Notes: a model not told the origin generated them from the sequence alone. Positions 50,846 through 60,333 are shown, counted from the stretch's first letter. The stretch: 64,000 nt of DNA from JAJCYK01 sp965224285 (GCA_965224285.1 OZ245043.1:4526001-4590000); one strand, 5' to 3'. Made by a program: numbers and translations.

Positions 50846-53821
50846 ATGACCAATTTGTGGTTTTGGAAATCCTGGCCAAACCCCCTTAAAAAGATATGCT
50901 ACTTTTTCCTGGGAGTAACCCTTTTGTCTCTGTTGTATTACCTATGGGCTTACTTTGGCGGTTCCCGGCTGTTGATTCAATGGGAAACCATCAGTAAGAT
51001 TGAAACCGTTCCATTACTACTTGAAAGTTTCGATTACAGTATTATCCCGCTGGAGATCCATGTTGATTTCTACGCCATTACCCAGGTCTTTCAGGGTAGT
51101 GATTTACAATTAACTCACTGGCCGGCTTATTTATTACTGGTTTTTATTTCACTGGTAGTCAGTTTAGGCCTGAGCCTGGCAACAGATCTCAAACGCTTTT
51201 GGTTTTTGACATCGCAGGTGGTGTTTATGTTTATGTTGGTGGCTTTCAAAACGGAACAGCTGTTATTGTTTGATCGCACTGATAAAATTGCTTTAATTCT
51301 GGCCTTCGTCCTGTATATACCACCCGGGTATTATTTTCATGCTATCAACCGTAATGTTAGCCTCTTCAGGCGATTACTTTGCTTCAGTGCAGTAACCCTA
51401 CTTTTTGGTGCCATCATATACTTTTTCAGCGGCGTTTCCAGGCCTTTCCTGTATTTGGTGAATTACGGTATTGGGGTGCCCATGGCGCTAACGGTAATCT
51501 TCATTCTGTTCACCGCCCATGAGTTGATATTCGGTTTTTTAGTGGTGATCACTCGTAATAATACCCCGGAAAGCACCAACAGTTTCCTGCATTTCCTGAC
51601 CATATCAGTAATTTACCTGCTAAATGTTCTTTTGCTTTACTTAAAGAATACCAGAAGGATTGACTGGGATTTTTACTATTTGGACGCATTCTGGATATTA
51701 ATAGCCACCGCAGCGATAGGACTTTGGGGATTAAGGCAGCGAAGAGAATTATTTGCCAATATAATATCCTTTCATCCCCATGCAGCTTTAGGTTATCTGG
51801 GTTTGGCAGCCATAAGTTTCGCTACTGTGGGTTATTTCTTCCATACCGCCAACGATCCCACCATAGAAGCCTTCGAAGACGTTATTGTATTTGGCCAATT
51901 GAGCATCGGATTTATCTTTCTTATCTATATTCTTTTCAACTTTCGCAGCGTCCTTATCGAGAACCTCAAGGTTTATAAGGTGGTGTATAAACCCCAAAAG
52001 ATGCCTTTTTTTACTATGAGGATTGGAGGGTTAATTGGTGTACTGGGTTTATTTCTACTGGCCAACCAATACCCCCTTGATCAGGCCATCACCGGCTATT
52101 ACAATGGTATCGGGGATCTTCACCGCTTGGATGGTAAAAGATTCTTGGCAGAGGAATACTACAAACTAGCGGCAATCTATGCCCGCACAAACCACCGCTC
52201 CAACTATGCTATCGCCAGTATGGCTTATGAGGACCAGGACTATGGTAAAGCCCTTAGTTATTATAAGAATTCATTGGCCAAACAACCAACTGCTTTCGCC
52301 TATGCCAATACGGCTAATTTATATCAACGGCAAGGCAGTTTTTTTCAGGCCTTGTTTATTTTAAAAGAGGGGTTGGAAAGATTTCCGGACCAGGGACAAT
52401 TGCACAACAACCTGGCTATGTTGTATGCTCAGACAGATATTCTGGATTCTGCACTTTATTTTCTCAACAGGGTGCCTCACTCAGTAGAGGTATCCGCTGC
52501 CGCGCAAGCCAATACACTGGCTTTGATGATGAGATCGGGACCGGGACAGGCTACCGATTCTCTTTTGGCCACCATTAATCCCAGTAACCCCCAACAGGCC
52601 AGTAATTTAATATTATATGCCAGCAAAAACCGTCGTAAAACTAATACCGCGGTGCCGCCAGGTGATTCACTATTGAATCCCCTTACTTTCAGCTGGTGGT
52701 ATAATTATTCCCTACATCGCTGTTCCACCGATAGCAGTAATCTTTACTTTCTGGAAAAGATTGCAGATCTACCCTCAAATCAATACTACCAATTGCCTTT
52801 AAAATATGCCGCAGCCTTGGGTAGATATTGTCAGGGTAACCTCACTAAAGCGTTTGAGCTGATGGAATGGTTGGTGCAGACAGATAATAGTAAGGCGGGT
52901 TATTACAATCACGTACTCGGCCTTTGGAGCCTGAAATTGCATGCACCCCTGCTGGCCAGGGATTATTTTCAAAAAAGCCTGGAGGCAGGATACCATGAAA
53001 GTATTGGTCCTCAAATATTAGCTTTATCTTCATCTGGCTACGCGGTGGAAGCGGGCAAATTGCTTTCACAGAACGAATCCCTGTTGGATAGCCAACAAGT
53101 CTCTTTATTCGCGGAACCATTGCGGTATTTACAGGATAGTCTGGGACCGGTTGATAATCCGGATCTGTATACATTTTGGAATTTGCAATTTGATAAAAGT
53201 TTGGAGGACCGGCAAAAAGCACAGCTAATTCTGGACCTGGAAGACCCCTATTTACAGCAAAAGGGGATCCGATGGGTGCTGGATGCTATGGAGGGTAATG
53301 AAGATCTCAATTCCTGGTCAAGCCTTAGTCAGCAAACAATATTAGATCCTTACAATCAATCTTATTGGGACTTGATGCAGGCAGTGCGTCAAAAGAACTA
53401 CCACAAAATTCCCGACACCCTTTCCCAAGACCGAGCGCTAAAGGCATGGACACAGTTGGGGCAGGCACAAATGGCCAGTGAAAACGGTGATCAAGATGCG
53501 TTATCCAAATGGCACTTCCTTGCCCGGGATCCGTTTTTTGTACCAGGGATTCTAGGGGCGGTAGAGTATCATAATAAACGGGATGAATCAAATCAAGCCT
53601 ACGATATACTGCTGAAGGCTATTACCATCAATCCTTATGAGACTTCATTATTAAAACAATACGGCCTGCAAAGTATGAGATTGGGTTTGGACAACTATGC
53701 CGCTGTAGCTGTTGACCGCCTAACCCCTTTGTTGCCCGGGGATGAGGTAGAGGATTATGCCCGGGAGCTTGCTGATCTGGGAAGATCACTGGAGGAAACC
53801 AGCACGTGGAATTCTGAATAG
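50846..53821 (+). CDS. Polytopic membrane protein with C-terminal TPR domain
   Basis: A 991-residue protein. The first half has about 11 hydrophobic helices, from residue 17 to about 405, with a loop (residues 60-90) between helices 1 and 2. The second half, from about residue 425, is a TPR array; repeats are clearest at YYKLAAIYARTNHRSNYAIA, YGKALSYYKNSLAKQPTAFAYA and GSFFQALFILKEGLERFPDQGQ-type units, then degenerate helical repeats to the end. I do not recognise a named family. It lies 5 bases after gatC and 67 bases before an ABC ATPase. Confidence 0.78.
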   Translation: MTNLWFWKSWPNPLKKICYFFLGVTLLSLLYYLWAYFGGSRLLIQWETISKIETVPLLLESFDYSIIPLEIHVDFYAITQVFQGSDLQLTHWPAYLLLVFISLVVSLGLSLATDLKRFWFLTSQVVFMFMLVAFKTEQLLLFDRTDKIALILAFVLYIPPGYYFHAINRNVSLFRRLLCFSAVTLLFGAIIYFFSGVSRPFLYLVNYGIGVPMALTVIFILFTAHELIFGFLVVITRNNTPESTNSFLHFLTISVIYLLNVLLLYLKNTRRIDWDFYYLDAFWILIATAAIGLWGLRQRRELFANIISFHPHAALGYLGLAAISFATVGYFFHTANDPTIEAFEDVIVFGQLSIGFIFLIYILFNFRSVLIENLKVYKVVYKPQKMPFFTMRIGGLIGVLGLFLLANQYPLDQAITGYYNGIGDLHRLDGKRFLAEEYYKLAAIYARTNHRSNYAIASMAYEDQDYGKALSYYKNSLAKQPTAFAYANTANLYQRQGSFFQALFILKEGLERFPDQGQLHNNLAMLYAQTDILDSALYFLNRVPHSVEVSAAAQANTLALMMRSGPGQATDSLLATINPSNPQQASNLILYASKNRRKTNTAVPPGDSLLNPLTFSWWYNYSLHRCSTDSSNLYFLEKIADLPSNQYYQLPLKYAAALGRYCQGNLTKAFELMEWLVQTDNSKAGYYNHVLGLWSLKLHAPLLARDYFQKSLEAGYHESIGPQILALSSSGYAVEAGKLLSQNESLLDSQQVSLFAEPLRYLQDSLGPVDNPDLYTFWNLQFDKSLEDRQKAQLILDLEDPYLQQKGIRWVLDAMEGNEDLNSWSSLSQQTILDPYNQSYWDLMQAVRQKNYHKIPDTLSQDRALKAWTQLGQAQMASENGDQDALSKWHFLARDPFFVPGILGAVEYHNKRDESNQAYDILLKAITINPYETSLLKQYGLQSMRLGLDNYAAVAVDRLTPLLPGDEVEDYARELADLGRSLEETSTWNSE

Positions 53822-53888
53822 AGATTCCAATGACTGGAATTTGTGAAATTGTTTAATTTTATTGAATACGCCGAAAGCTTATGCCGAT

Positions 53889-54602
53889 ATGAGAATCATC
53901 CATACTGAAGATATTTCAAGGATATATAAAATGGGTAATGAGACCATCAATGCCCTTCGATCAATCAATATCGATATAGACAAAGGGGAATATGTAGCTT
54001 TTATGGGTCCTTCAGGTTCAGGAAAATCTACCCTGATGAACATCATTGGCTGCCTGGATACACCCAGTAGCGGTACTTATGTTCTGAATAATAAGGACGT
54101 AAGCGACCTGGACGAGAATGAATTAGCAGAAATCCGTAACAAGGAAATTGGATTTGTTTTTCAAACTTTCAATTTACTGCCCAGGGCTACTGCGCTGGAC
54201 AATGTAGCCTTGCCCCTGATCTACGCGGGCATAGGGAAAGATCAAAGGGAGGAACGAGCGCTGGCCTCATTAACCAGTGTAGGTTTGGAGGATCGGGCTG
54301 GCCATAAGCCCAATGAGTTATCCGGAGGCCAGCGACAACGGGTGGCTATAGCCAGGGCGCTGGTAAATGATCCCAGTATAATCCTGGCTGATGAGCCTAC
54401 CGGTAATCTTGATAGTAAAACCTCCTATGATATCATGGACCTGTTCCAAAAGCTCCATGATAATGGCCACACCATCATCATGGTTACTCATGAGGACGAT
54501 ATCGCCCACTATGCTCACCGTATTGTTCATCTAATGGACGGCCTGGTGGAGCGGGATGAACCAAATGAACAAATCACCACTACCGCACCAACCACACGCT
54601 AA
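53889..54602 (+). CDS. ABC transporter ATP-binding protein (LolD/MacB type)
   Basis: A 237-residue ATPase from ATG 53889. Walker A GPSGSGKST, Q-loop GFVFQTFNLL, signature LSGGQRQRVA, Walker B IILADEPTGN and switch VTHEDD are all intact. The LLPRATALDNV and TPSSGTY segments place it with MacB/LolD/FtsE-like subunits that drive periplasmic or lipoprotein export. The expected permease is not adjacent. A TTG start 27 bases upstream is possible but less likely. Confidence 0.92.
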   Translation: MRIIHTEDISRIYKMGNETINALRSINIDIDKGEYVAFMGPSGSGKSTLMNIIGCLDTPSSGTYVLNNKDVSDLDENELAEIRNKEIGFVFQTFNLLPRATALDNVALPLIYAGIGKDQREERALASLTSVGLEDRAGHKPNELSGGQRQRVAIARALVNDPSIILADEPTGNLDSKTSYDIMDLFQKLHDNGHTIIMVTHEDDIAHYAHRIVHLMDGLVERDEPNEQITTTAPTTR

Positions 54603-55150
54603 TGAAAATTTATACCAAAGGCGGAGATAAGGGCATGACCTCATTGCTGGGAGGAAAAAGGGTATCAAAATCTGATATCCGGCTGCACGCCTATGGCACG
54701 GTAGATGAGCTTAATTCTTACCTGGGATTGCTTAGTGATCAACCGGTGAATCAGCAACGGATCGAACTGCTAAGAGAAATCCAGAATAAATTGTTCTGTA
54801 TAGGTTCCCGGCTGGCAACGCACGATCCCAAAGACCTTGATAAGCTTCCGGAGTTGACCGAGAAGGATGTGGCACTATTGGAGAGATCCATCGATGAGAT
54901 GGAACGCCAGCTGCCTGCATTAAGGTCATTCTTGCTGCCAGGAGGGCATGCCAGCGTTTCCAACGGTCACATAGCCCGGTGCGTATGCCGAAGGGCTGAA
55001 AGGTTTGTAGCGGAGCTTGCTCAGGTAGCAACAGTAGAAACTATCATATTGCAATACCTAAATCGTTTAGCTGATTTATTATTCGTACTCTCCCGTAAGA
55101 TGGGTCAGGAACTGGATATTGGGGAAATACCCTGGAACCCGAAAGTGTAG
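54602..55150 (+). CDS. Cob(I)alamin adenosyltransferase, PduO type
   Basis: A 182-residue PduO-type adenosyltransferase that makes adenosylcobalamin from ATP and cob(I)alamin. Family marks are KIYTKGGDKGMTSLLGGKRVSK near residues 2-23, HAYGTVDELNSYLGL, and the C-terminal CRRAERFVAEL and YLNRLADLLFVLSRK. Its ATG overlaps the ABC gene stop (TAATG). A corrinoid-binding-like protein is encoded elsewhere in the window (25669), but linkage is not shown. Confidence 0.92.
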   Translation: MKIYTKGGDKGMTSLLGGKRVSKSDIRLHAYGTVDELNSYLGLLSDQPVNQQRIELLREIQNKLFCIGSRLATHDPKDLDKLPELTEKDVALLERSIDEMERQLPALRSFLLPGGHASVSNGHIARCVCRRAERFVAELAQVATVETIILQYLNRLADLLFVLSRKMGQELDIGEIPWNPKV

Positions 55151-55158
55151 ATTTAGTG

Positions 55159-55188
55159 TTGAAAAAACACCCGAATTAAGTAATTTTG
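55159..55188 (+). promoter_or_regulatory. Promoter of ilvE
   Basis: TTG at 55159-55161 is followed after 19 bases by TAATTTTG at 55181-55188, matching the Bacteroidota -33/-7 consensus in both parts. It lies in the 59-base gap before ilvE, giving a leader of about 15-20 bases. Confidence 0.8.
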
Positions 55189-55209
55189 CCCTTCTAAATC
55201 CAGGAAAAG

Positions 55210-56277
55210 ATGATTGACACTATATCCATTAATACCTCATTAGCTGACGCCTCCCGCATCAGCGAGTTGGATCAAAATAACATTCAATTTGGCAAACTCT
55301 ATGCCGATCATATGTTTGTGGCGGATTACCGCCATGGCCAATGGACTGATTGCCGGATAGTGCCCTATCAGAGAATGGAACTGAGCCCTGCGGTTTCTGT
55401 CTTACACTATGGACAGGCTATATTTGAAGGCTTGAAAGCATACGCCGGTCAGAACGGTGAAGTGCTGATATTTAGACCCCATGACAATCAGCGAAGGTTA
55501 AATGCTTCCGCTATACGGATGTGTATGCCCGAGTTACCGGAAGAGATCTTTATGGGCGGATTAAGGGAACTACTTAAGGTAGATAAAGCCTGGGTACCCA
55601 CTAATGAAGGAACATCGCTATATATCCGCCCCTTTATGTTTGCCACCGACGAATACATTGGAGTCAAAGCTTCGGATACCTACCGGTTTATGATATTCAC
55701 CAGCCCCGCCGGCGCTTACTACAGTGAACCGGTAAGGATGAAAGTAGAGCACCACTACAGCCGGGCATTTCCCGGTGGAACGGGAGCCGCCAAAGCTGCA
55801 GGTAACTATGCTGCCTCCCTGTATCCTGCATTGCAGGCCCAGCAACAGGGTTTTCATCAACTTATTTGGACGGATGGGATTGAACATAAGTACATTGAAG
55901 AAGCCGGTACCATGAATATCATGTTCCGTATCGATAACAAAATAATTACTTCACCTACCGGCGACACTATCCTGGCCGGCATCACCCGGGACAGTGTACT
56001 GACCTTAGGGAGAGACTGGGGTTATCAGGTAGAAGAGAGGAGAATTAGTGTTGAGGAAGTTTTATCAGCCATCGAGACGGGTACTCTAACGGAGGCTTTT
56101 GGTACCGGAACAGCGGCTACTATTGCGCACATAGCGCATATTAGCTGTGAAGGTAAGGACTATCCATTGCCACAGGTGACAGAGAATAATTTTTCGGTGA
56201 AGGTACTGAATACTTTAAATGATATAAAAACCGGTAAAACCGAAGATGTCTATAGCTGGAATGTCAGGATTGATTAA
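55210..56277 (+). CDS. ilvE: Branched-chain amino acid aminotransferase
   Basis: A 355-residue class IV aminotransferase of the eukaryote-like branched-chain type. The PLP lysine lies in AKAAGNYAAS (near residue 198), and the region after it, EHKYIEEAGTMNIMF, is typical; GITRDSVLTL and FGTGTAATIAHI also match. It transfers the amino group to branched-chain keto acids. It is driven by a well-formed promoter and is followed after 48 bases by prfB. Confidence 0.95.
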   Translation: MIDTISINTSLADASRISELDQNNIQFGKLYADHMFVADYRHGQWTDCRIVPYQRMELSPAVSVLHYGQAIFEGLKAYAGQNGEVLIFRPHDNQRRLNASAIRMCMPELPEEIFMGGLRELLKVDKAWVPTNEGTSLYIRPFMFATDEYIGVKASDTYRFMIFTSPAGAYYSEPVRMKVEHHYSRAFPGGTGAAKAAGNYAASLYPALQAQQQGFHQLIWTDGIEHKYIEEAGTMNIMFRIDNKIITSPTGDTILAGITRDSVLTLGRDWGYQVEERRISVEEVLSAIETGTLTEAFGTGTAATIAHIAHISCEGKDYPLPQVTENNFSVKVLNTLNDIKTGKTEDVYSWNVRID

Positions 56278-56325
56278 TCCTTCTTAGAGATACTGGTGTT
56301 ATTTTTTCATAGCTTATAAACACTC

Positions 56326-57403
56326 ATGACCACAGATCAGCTTAAAGATGTAAGAGCCAGAATAGAGGCTCTGAGGAGGTATCTTTGACTACGATAATAA
56401 ACTAGCCAGAATCCGGGAAGAGGAGTTGATCACTACTCAACCGGACTTTTGGAACGACCCCAAGGAAGCGGAGAAAATTCTAAAAAGCATCCAATCAAAG
56501 AAGGTCTGGACTGATGGCTTTGCAGCAGTCAATCAAAGCTTTGAGGACCTGGCCACCCTGCAGGAGTTTTTGGAATCTGGCGAGGCGGATCCCGGTGAAA
56601 TAGAGAAAGAATACCAAAAGACACTCAAAGCACTAGAGGATTTGGAGTTTAAGAAGATGCTCAGCAATGAGGAGGATCAGCTCAGTGCCATGCTGGAAAT
56701 TAACCCCGGCGCTGGCGGTACTGAAAGCCAGGACTGGGCAGAGATGCTAATGAGAATGTATATCATGTGGGGTGAGACTAATCAATATAAAGTGCGTCAG
56801 GTCAATTATCAGCCAGGTGATACTGCCGGGATCAAATCCGCAACTTTGGAGATTGAGGGTGACCTGGCATATGGATTCCTGAAGTCAGAGATTGGAGTAC
56901 ACCGATTAGTGCGAATTTCACCGTTTGATAGTGGCGGGCGTCGTCATACATCCTTTGCTTCGGTGTTCGTTTACCCGGTAGTGGATGATACCATTGAGAT
57001 CGATATTAATCCAGCCGATATAACCTGGGATACATTTCGTTCCGGTGGGGCCGGGGGCCAGAATGTAAACAAGGTAGAGACCGCTGTAAGGCTTAAGCAT
57101 GAACCTTCCGGCATCATTTTGGAGTGTCAGCAGGAAAGATCCCAATTGCAAAATAAGGAGAAAGCACTGAATATGCTCAGATCGCGGTTGTATCAACTGG
57201 AGATCCAAAAGCGGAACGAAGCCCGTGATGAGATAGAGAGCAATAAAATGAAAATCGATTTTGGCTCCCAAATTAGAAACTATGTCTTGCACCCCTACAA
57301 GTTGGTGAAAGACAATCGAACTGGAGTAGAGCGCAGTGATGTGCAAAATGTGCTGGATGGTGACCTGGACGATTTTATCAAGGCCTATCTAATGCAGAAT
57401 TAG
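56326..57403 (+). CDS. prfB: Peptide chain release factor 2, with programmed +1 frameshift
   Basis: RF2 terminates translation at UGA and UAA. The gene is split between two frames. ATG at 56326 starts a 20-codon ORF ending CTT TGA at 56383-56388; the downstream ORF continues from GAC at 56387 after a +1 slip, giving about 358 residues. The RF2 marks are the SPF anticodon-like motif in LVRISPFDSGGR and the GGQ motif in RSGGAGGQNVNKVE. The downstream ORF alone starts at 56426 without a normal N-terminus, which supports the frameshift. Neighbouring genes are ilvE and, on the other strand, the PspC protein. Confidence 0.95.
56374..56389 (+). other. Programmed +1 frameshift site of prfB
   Basis: The site has the standard layout: an internal Shine-Dalgarno-like AGGAGG at 56374-56379, then TAT and the slip codon CTT (56383-56385) followed by the in-frame TGA and a C. 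Reading CTT, slipping +1 and continuing at GAC (56387) restores the main frame. Low RF2 activity slows reading at the UGA and promotes the slip, so the gene is autoregulated. The spacing of three bases between AGGAGG and CTT is the usual one. Confidence 0.95.
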
Positions 57404-57470
57404 GGACCGTTTAAAAGGTAGCAAGATTCGCCGGTGAGGCTACAGGTGGATCCTACTTTTTATAGTCCCT
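57402..57470 (+). terminator. Large inverted repeat after prfB, possible terminator
   Basis: Arms 57402-57421 and 57453-57470 pair with few mismatches (AGGGAC with GTCCCT at the base; AAAAGGTAG with CTACTTTTT inside), with a smaller GTAGC/GCTAC pair inside the loop. It begins on the prfB stop codon. T residues are inside the arm rather than after it, so it may be a stem for RNA stability or a weak terminator. Confidence 0.4.
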
Positions 57471-57742
57471 CTCAAGAATTACTGGCAAACCATCGGGAGC
57501 CTATAATTTCCATGAAAATTCAGTGAATAGACTGGCCTGCGGTCTTAAAAAGTCATCGACCGGAGCGGTGAGATTTTTTTTATTAGGGAGAAAATTAGTC
57601 TTGCATACCCTGGATCAAAATGATTGCACTGACCAACTCATAATATCCCAACCAACATTCCCCACCAATCTGGGTCAGCCCCATTCTCCAACCCCGGGTT
57701 ATTTAATGGGTCTTAATAATTAAACTTTCCCGACCAGTGCGG

Positions 57743-57768
57743 CTTAAGTTACGCAAGCTAAACTTAAG
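57743..57768 (+). repeat. Inverted repeat in the prfB-pspC gap
   Basis: CTTAAGTT at 57743-57750 and AACTTAAG at 57761-57768 are perfect reverse complements separated by 10 bases. It has no T run on either side, so it does not look like a standard terminator. Each arm is itself close to palindromic. Confidence 0.6.
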
Positions 57769-57801
57769 GCAGAGCTTGGTCATAAGCACCGGAGCGTTTG
57801 A

Positions 57802-57861
57802 CAGCTTCGTTGGCAATGCCCACACTTCGCTAGCAGCTTGACTGGCAAGGCCAGCCTTCGC
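57802..57861 (+). repeat. Two imperfect direct repeat units of about 30 bases
   Basis: Unit 1 (57802-57830) and unit 2 (57834-57861) share CAGCTT, TGGCAA, GCC and CTTCGC in the same order and spacing, start-to-start distance 32 bases. Unit 2 contains a short stem, CTGGC-AAG-GCCAG, that unit 1 lacks. It could be an old duplication or part of a small repeat family. Confidence 0.55.
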
Positions 57862-57921
57862 AATAAATGGTTGCGGCCGGGCACAGTGAGGGCGATATCG
57901 AGTAGCGCACCGGTCTATTTA

Positions 57922-60333
57922 TTAGTATTCCGCGATGCTACTTCCGGTTTTTTCGTCCAAGTTGAGTTGCTCGGGATTTCCTTGATAAAGGATTTCTGTA
58001 CTGCCGGCAGAGCTGGCATTCAGTGAGCTGCTGGCATAAATACCGGCATGACTGGCGCCTCTGGCATCGATTTCCACGTTATCGGCCTGGTAATTGAAAG
58101 CATCAAGTTCAGATCCGCCATCCATATCCACCATTAGGTTTTTACCACTGCCCCGTAGGATAAGAGAGGACCCACCCTGTAATTCAATATCCAGTGATTC
58201 GGCAACATCCACTTCTGCCTCTGCCACTGAGACTCCGGACCCTTGAAGCCTTAGGTCGCTTAATTCAAATCCATTGATATACGCTTTCGCGGTACCGGAA
58301 AATAAGACCTCTTGCAACTCGGGGGTTTCGATATCAATTTCTATGCCCCGGTTCTTTTTCTTTATTTTAAACTTATCCTGGTCGAAACCAATCTCCAACC
58401 GGCCACCATCATTGTTTACCGATACTTCCTGTATATAAATTTCCTCACCCGACATGTATACTCGGTGCTCTTCGCCAAATCGGATGTTGACAATAAAGTC
58501 GTCTCCTACCGATATCGAGTTGAACTCACCTACTTCAAATTCTTTACTGAACTCATCGCTGTAGTAGTATTCCTCATCCCCCTCATCCGAGTACTGTTCG
58601 CAAGTAGTGCATCTCAATCCTGATTCGGTAAATATCCAGGTATTACCATCCATTTGTGAAGGACGATACCCACTGCTATAAATAGTGTTGCGAATGATAT
58701 GCTTCAGGTTCTCATCCATGAAAAATTCCTGATCGTAGGGAATATATAATTCCATTTCCAAGGTTTGACCTCGGAATTTCGCCTCCTCGGCAAACATGAT
58801 GTTGGAATCGAAAATAAGCAGAGAATCTTGTTGCTGTACGGAGTAGGTCACCATTTGCGCGTTTTGAATGGCTTCTAATCTGGAGCTACCCCGGGATTCG
58901 AACTTTTTGATCAGCTTATAATTGTCTCCTTCGTATCCATAGAGTCTCAAAGTAGTCGCTTCGTACTCATCCATGCCTACCTCTCGCAGTTTCAAAACCG
59001 CTTGCTTATTTTCTAATTCGAAATATTGAGTCTCCTTATGTATACCTTCACTTCGATATTCCCGCACTACCCCAGGTAGGGTTAACCCTAGTGCTAATAG
59101 GCTGATCATCCAGATGGCAAACATAGACCAGCCCACTGCAGAAGGTAATAATTTACGCTTGGCGATCACGGTAACTCCCAATAAAGCCAGCGCTAGGGCG
59201 GGCATGAATAAAGCAAAGAAAGCCGCTATGGTGGTAAATACCGGGATGGAATCCCGCATCAAATTCAATGGAAGGTCACCTAAAACATAATCACCACCTG
59301 TAAAAATGCCTAAGAGCGCTCCGCTACTGATCAACAGACCAAATAAGATGGCCACTGCTACTATTACCAGTATGATACCAGCTATAACCCGGATGGCTTC
59401 CACCAGGAACATCAGAAAAGGTCCTAAGGCCTTGCCTAAGCCAGATACCAGAGTAGCGATAAGGCGAAAAGGAAACAGCAATATCTTAACAAAGAGATTT
59501 TCCTCTTCACCCTCTTCCACGTTCAGGCTTCGTTTGATATTGGTTTCGATATTTGATAGGGTTACACTTTCACCTTGCATCTGCATCTTGTCGGTAATGG
59601 ATTTGGCCTCTGGAGCGATAATCCATAAAATCAGGTAGATGAGCAATCCGGCTCCTCCAAAGAAGAAGGTAATAACAAACAACAACCGGATTATGGTAAC
59701 TTCTGTGCCGAAATAAGCGCCAATTCCACTGGCGACCCCGGCGATCACCCGATCCTCCGGATTGCGAAAAAGCTTTTTAACCTCTTTATCTTCCTCCAGA
59801 CTTTCGGAGCCCGGTACCACGATCCACAGTACGATATAACCTATCAAAAAGAATCCGCTGGCCGCGCCCCACAGGAATATATCCAGACCTAGTACCCCTA
59901 TTACCAGGATCAAACGGATCCACAGGGGGTCAATACTGAAATAATGTGCCAGACCTGAGGCTACGCCGCCAAGTATCCTTCTTTTATTATCCCGGTAGAG
60001 CTTCTTGGGGGCGGTTTTATCACCGCTGTGGGCTTTGGATCGCTCTTTATGGATAGTTTCCGGTTCTTCGATAGCCTCGAAGTCCTGGATGCTTCCCATC
60101 GTGGCCATTAGGCTGTCGACATCTTCAGCGGTAATAATTTGTTTTCCGTTGGTAAGCTTGGAGAGGAAAATTTCTGCGATTCGATTTTCTATATCGGATA
60201 TAATTTCCTTGCTATCATCATAGGAAGAAAAATAGCGGTTAATAGAGTCCAGATAATTCCGAAGGGTTTCGTAACCATCTTCCTCGATATGAAAGATAAT
60301 GCCGCTAATATTTATACTGATATTCTTTTTCAT
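57922..60333 (-). CDS. PspC domain protein with two PspC modules and a C-terminal GIN beta-helix-like domain
   Basis: An 803-residue membrane protein. After a basic cytosolic N-terminus come two PspC modules (residues 110-174 and 187-241; RILGGVASGLAHYFSIDP and RVIAGVASGIGAYFGTEV), a cluster of further membrane helices (about 280-425), and an extracytoplasmic C-terminal half whose last 200 residues (from about 605; EVGEFNSISVGDDFIVNI) match the GIN/DUF2807 auto-transporter head-like domain. PspC proteins report envelope stress. It is 9 bases after padR. Confidence 0.87.
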   Translation of the reverse strand: MKKNISINISGIIFHIEEDGYETLRNYLDSINRYFSSYDDSKEIISDIENRIAEIFLSKLTNGKQIITAEDVDSLMATMGSIQDFEAIEEPETIHKERSKAHSGDKTAPKKLYRDNKRRILGGVASGLAHYFSIDPLWIRLILVIGVLGLDIFLWGAASGFFLIGYIVLWIVVPGSESLEEDKEVKKLFRNPEDRVIAGVASGIGAYFGTEVTIIRLLFVITFFFGGAGLLIYLILWIIAPEAKSITDKMQMQGESVTLSNIETNIKRSLNVEEGEEENLFVKILLFPFRLIATLVSGLGKALGPFLMFLVEAIRVIAGIILVIVAVAILFGLLISSGALLGIFTGGDYVLGDLPLNLMRDSIPVFTTIAAFFALFMPALALALLGVTVIAKRKLLPSAVGWSMFAIWMISLLALGLTLPGVVREYRSEGIHKETQYFELENKQAVLKLREVGMDEYEATTLRLYGYEGDNYKLIKKFESRGSSRLEAIQNAQMVTYSVQQQDSLLIFDSNIMFAEEAKFRGQTLEMELYIPYDQEFFMDENLKHIIRNTIYSSGYRPSQMDGNTWIFTESGLRCTTCEQYSDEGDEEYYYSDEFSKEFEVGEFNSISVGDDFIVNIRFGEEHRVYMSGEEIYIQEVSVNNDGGRLEIGFDQDKFKIKKKNRGIEIDIETPELQEVLFSGTAKAYINGFELSDLRLQGSGVSVAEAEVDVAESLDIELQGGSSLILRGSGKNLMVDMDGGSELDAFNYQADNVEIDARGASHAGIYASSSLNASSAGSTEILYQGNPEQLNLDEKTGSSIAEY

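Larger units (their letters stand above)
57404..57921 (+). other. Non-coding region between prfB and pspC
   Basis: A 518-base stretch with no convincing gene. It contains the inverted repeat listed at 57402, a second inverted repeat (CTTAAGTT at 57743-57750 and AACTTAAG at 57761-57768), and an imperfect tandem repeat at 57802-57861. A 66-codon open frame at 57523-57723 has no recognisable domain, signal or ribosome site and is likely chance. prfB and pspC converge here, so a terminator role for parts of it is plausible. Confidence 0.6.

Noticed and set aside
53862..53888. TTG start for the ABC ATPase.
   Set aside because: It would add nine residues with no similarity; the ATG at 53889 starts directly at the conserved N-terminus.
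57523..57723. A 66-codon plus-strand open frame in the prfB-pspC gap.
   Set aside because: No domain, signal peptide, ribosome site or conservation clue; it fits chance in a 518-base gap.
58880..58920. A tRNA T-arm-like stretch on the minus strand (GTTCGAATCCCGGGG).
   Set aside because: It lies inside the conserved reading frame of the PspC protein and no acceptor, D or anticodon arms can be folded around it.
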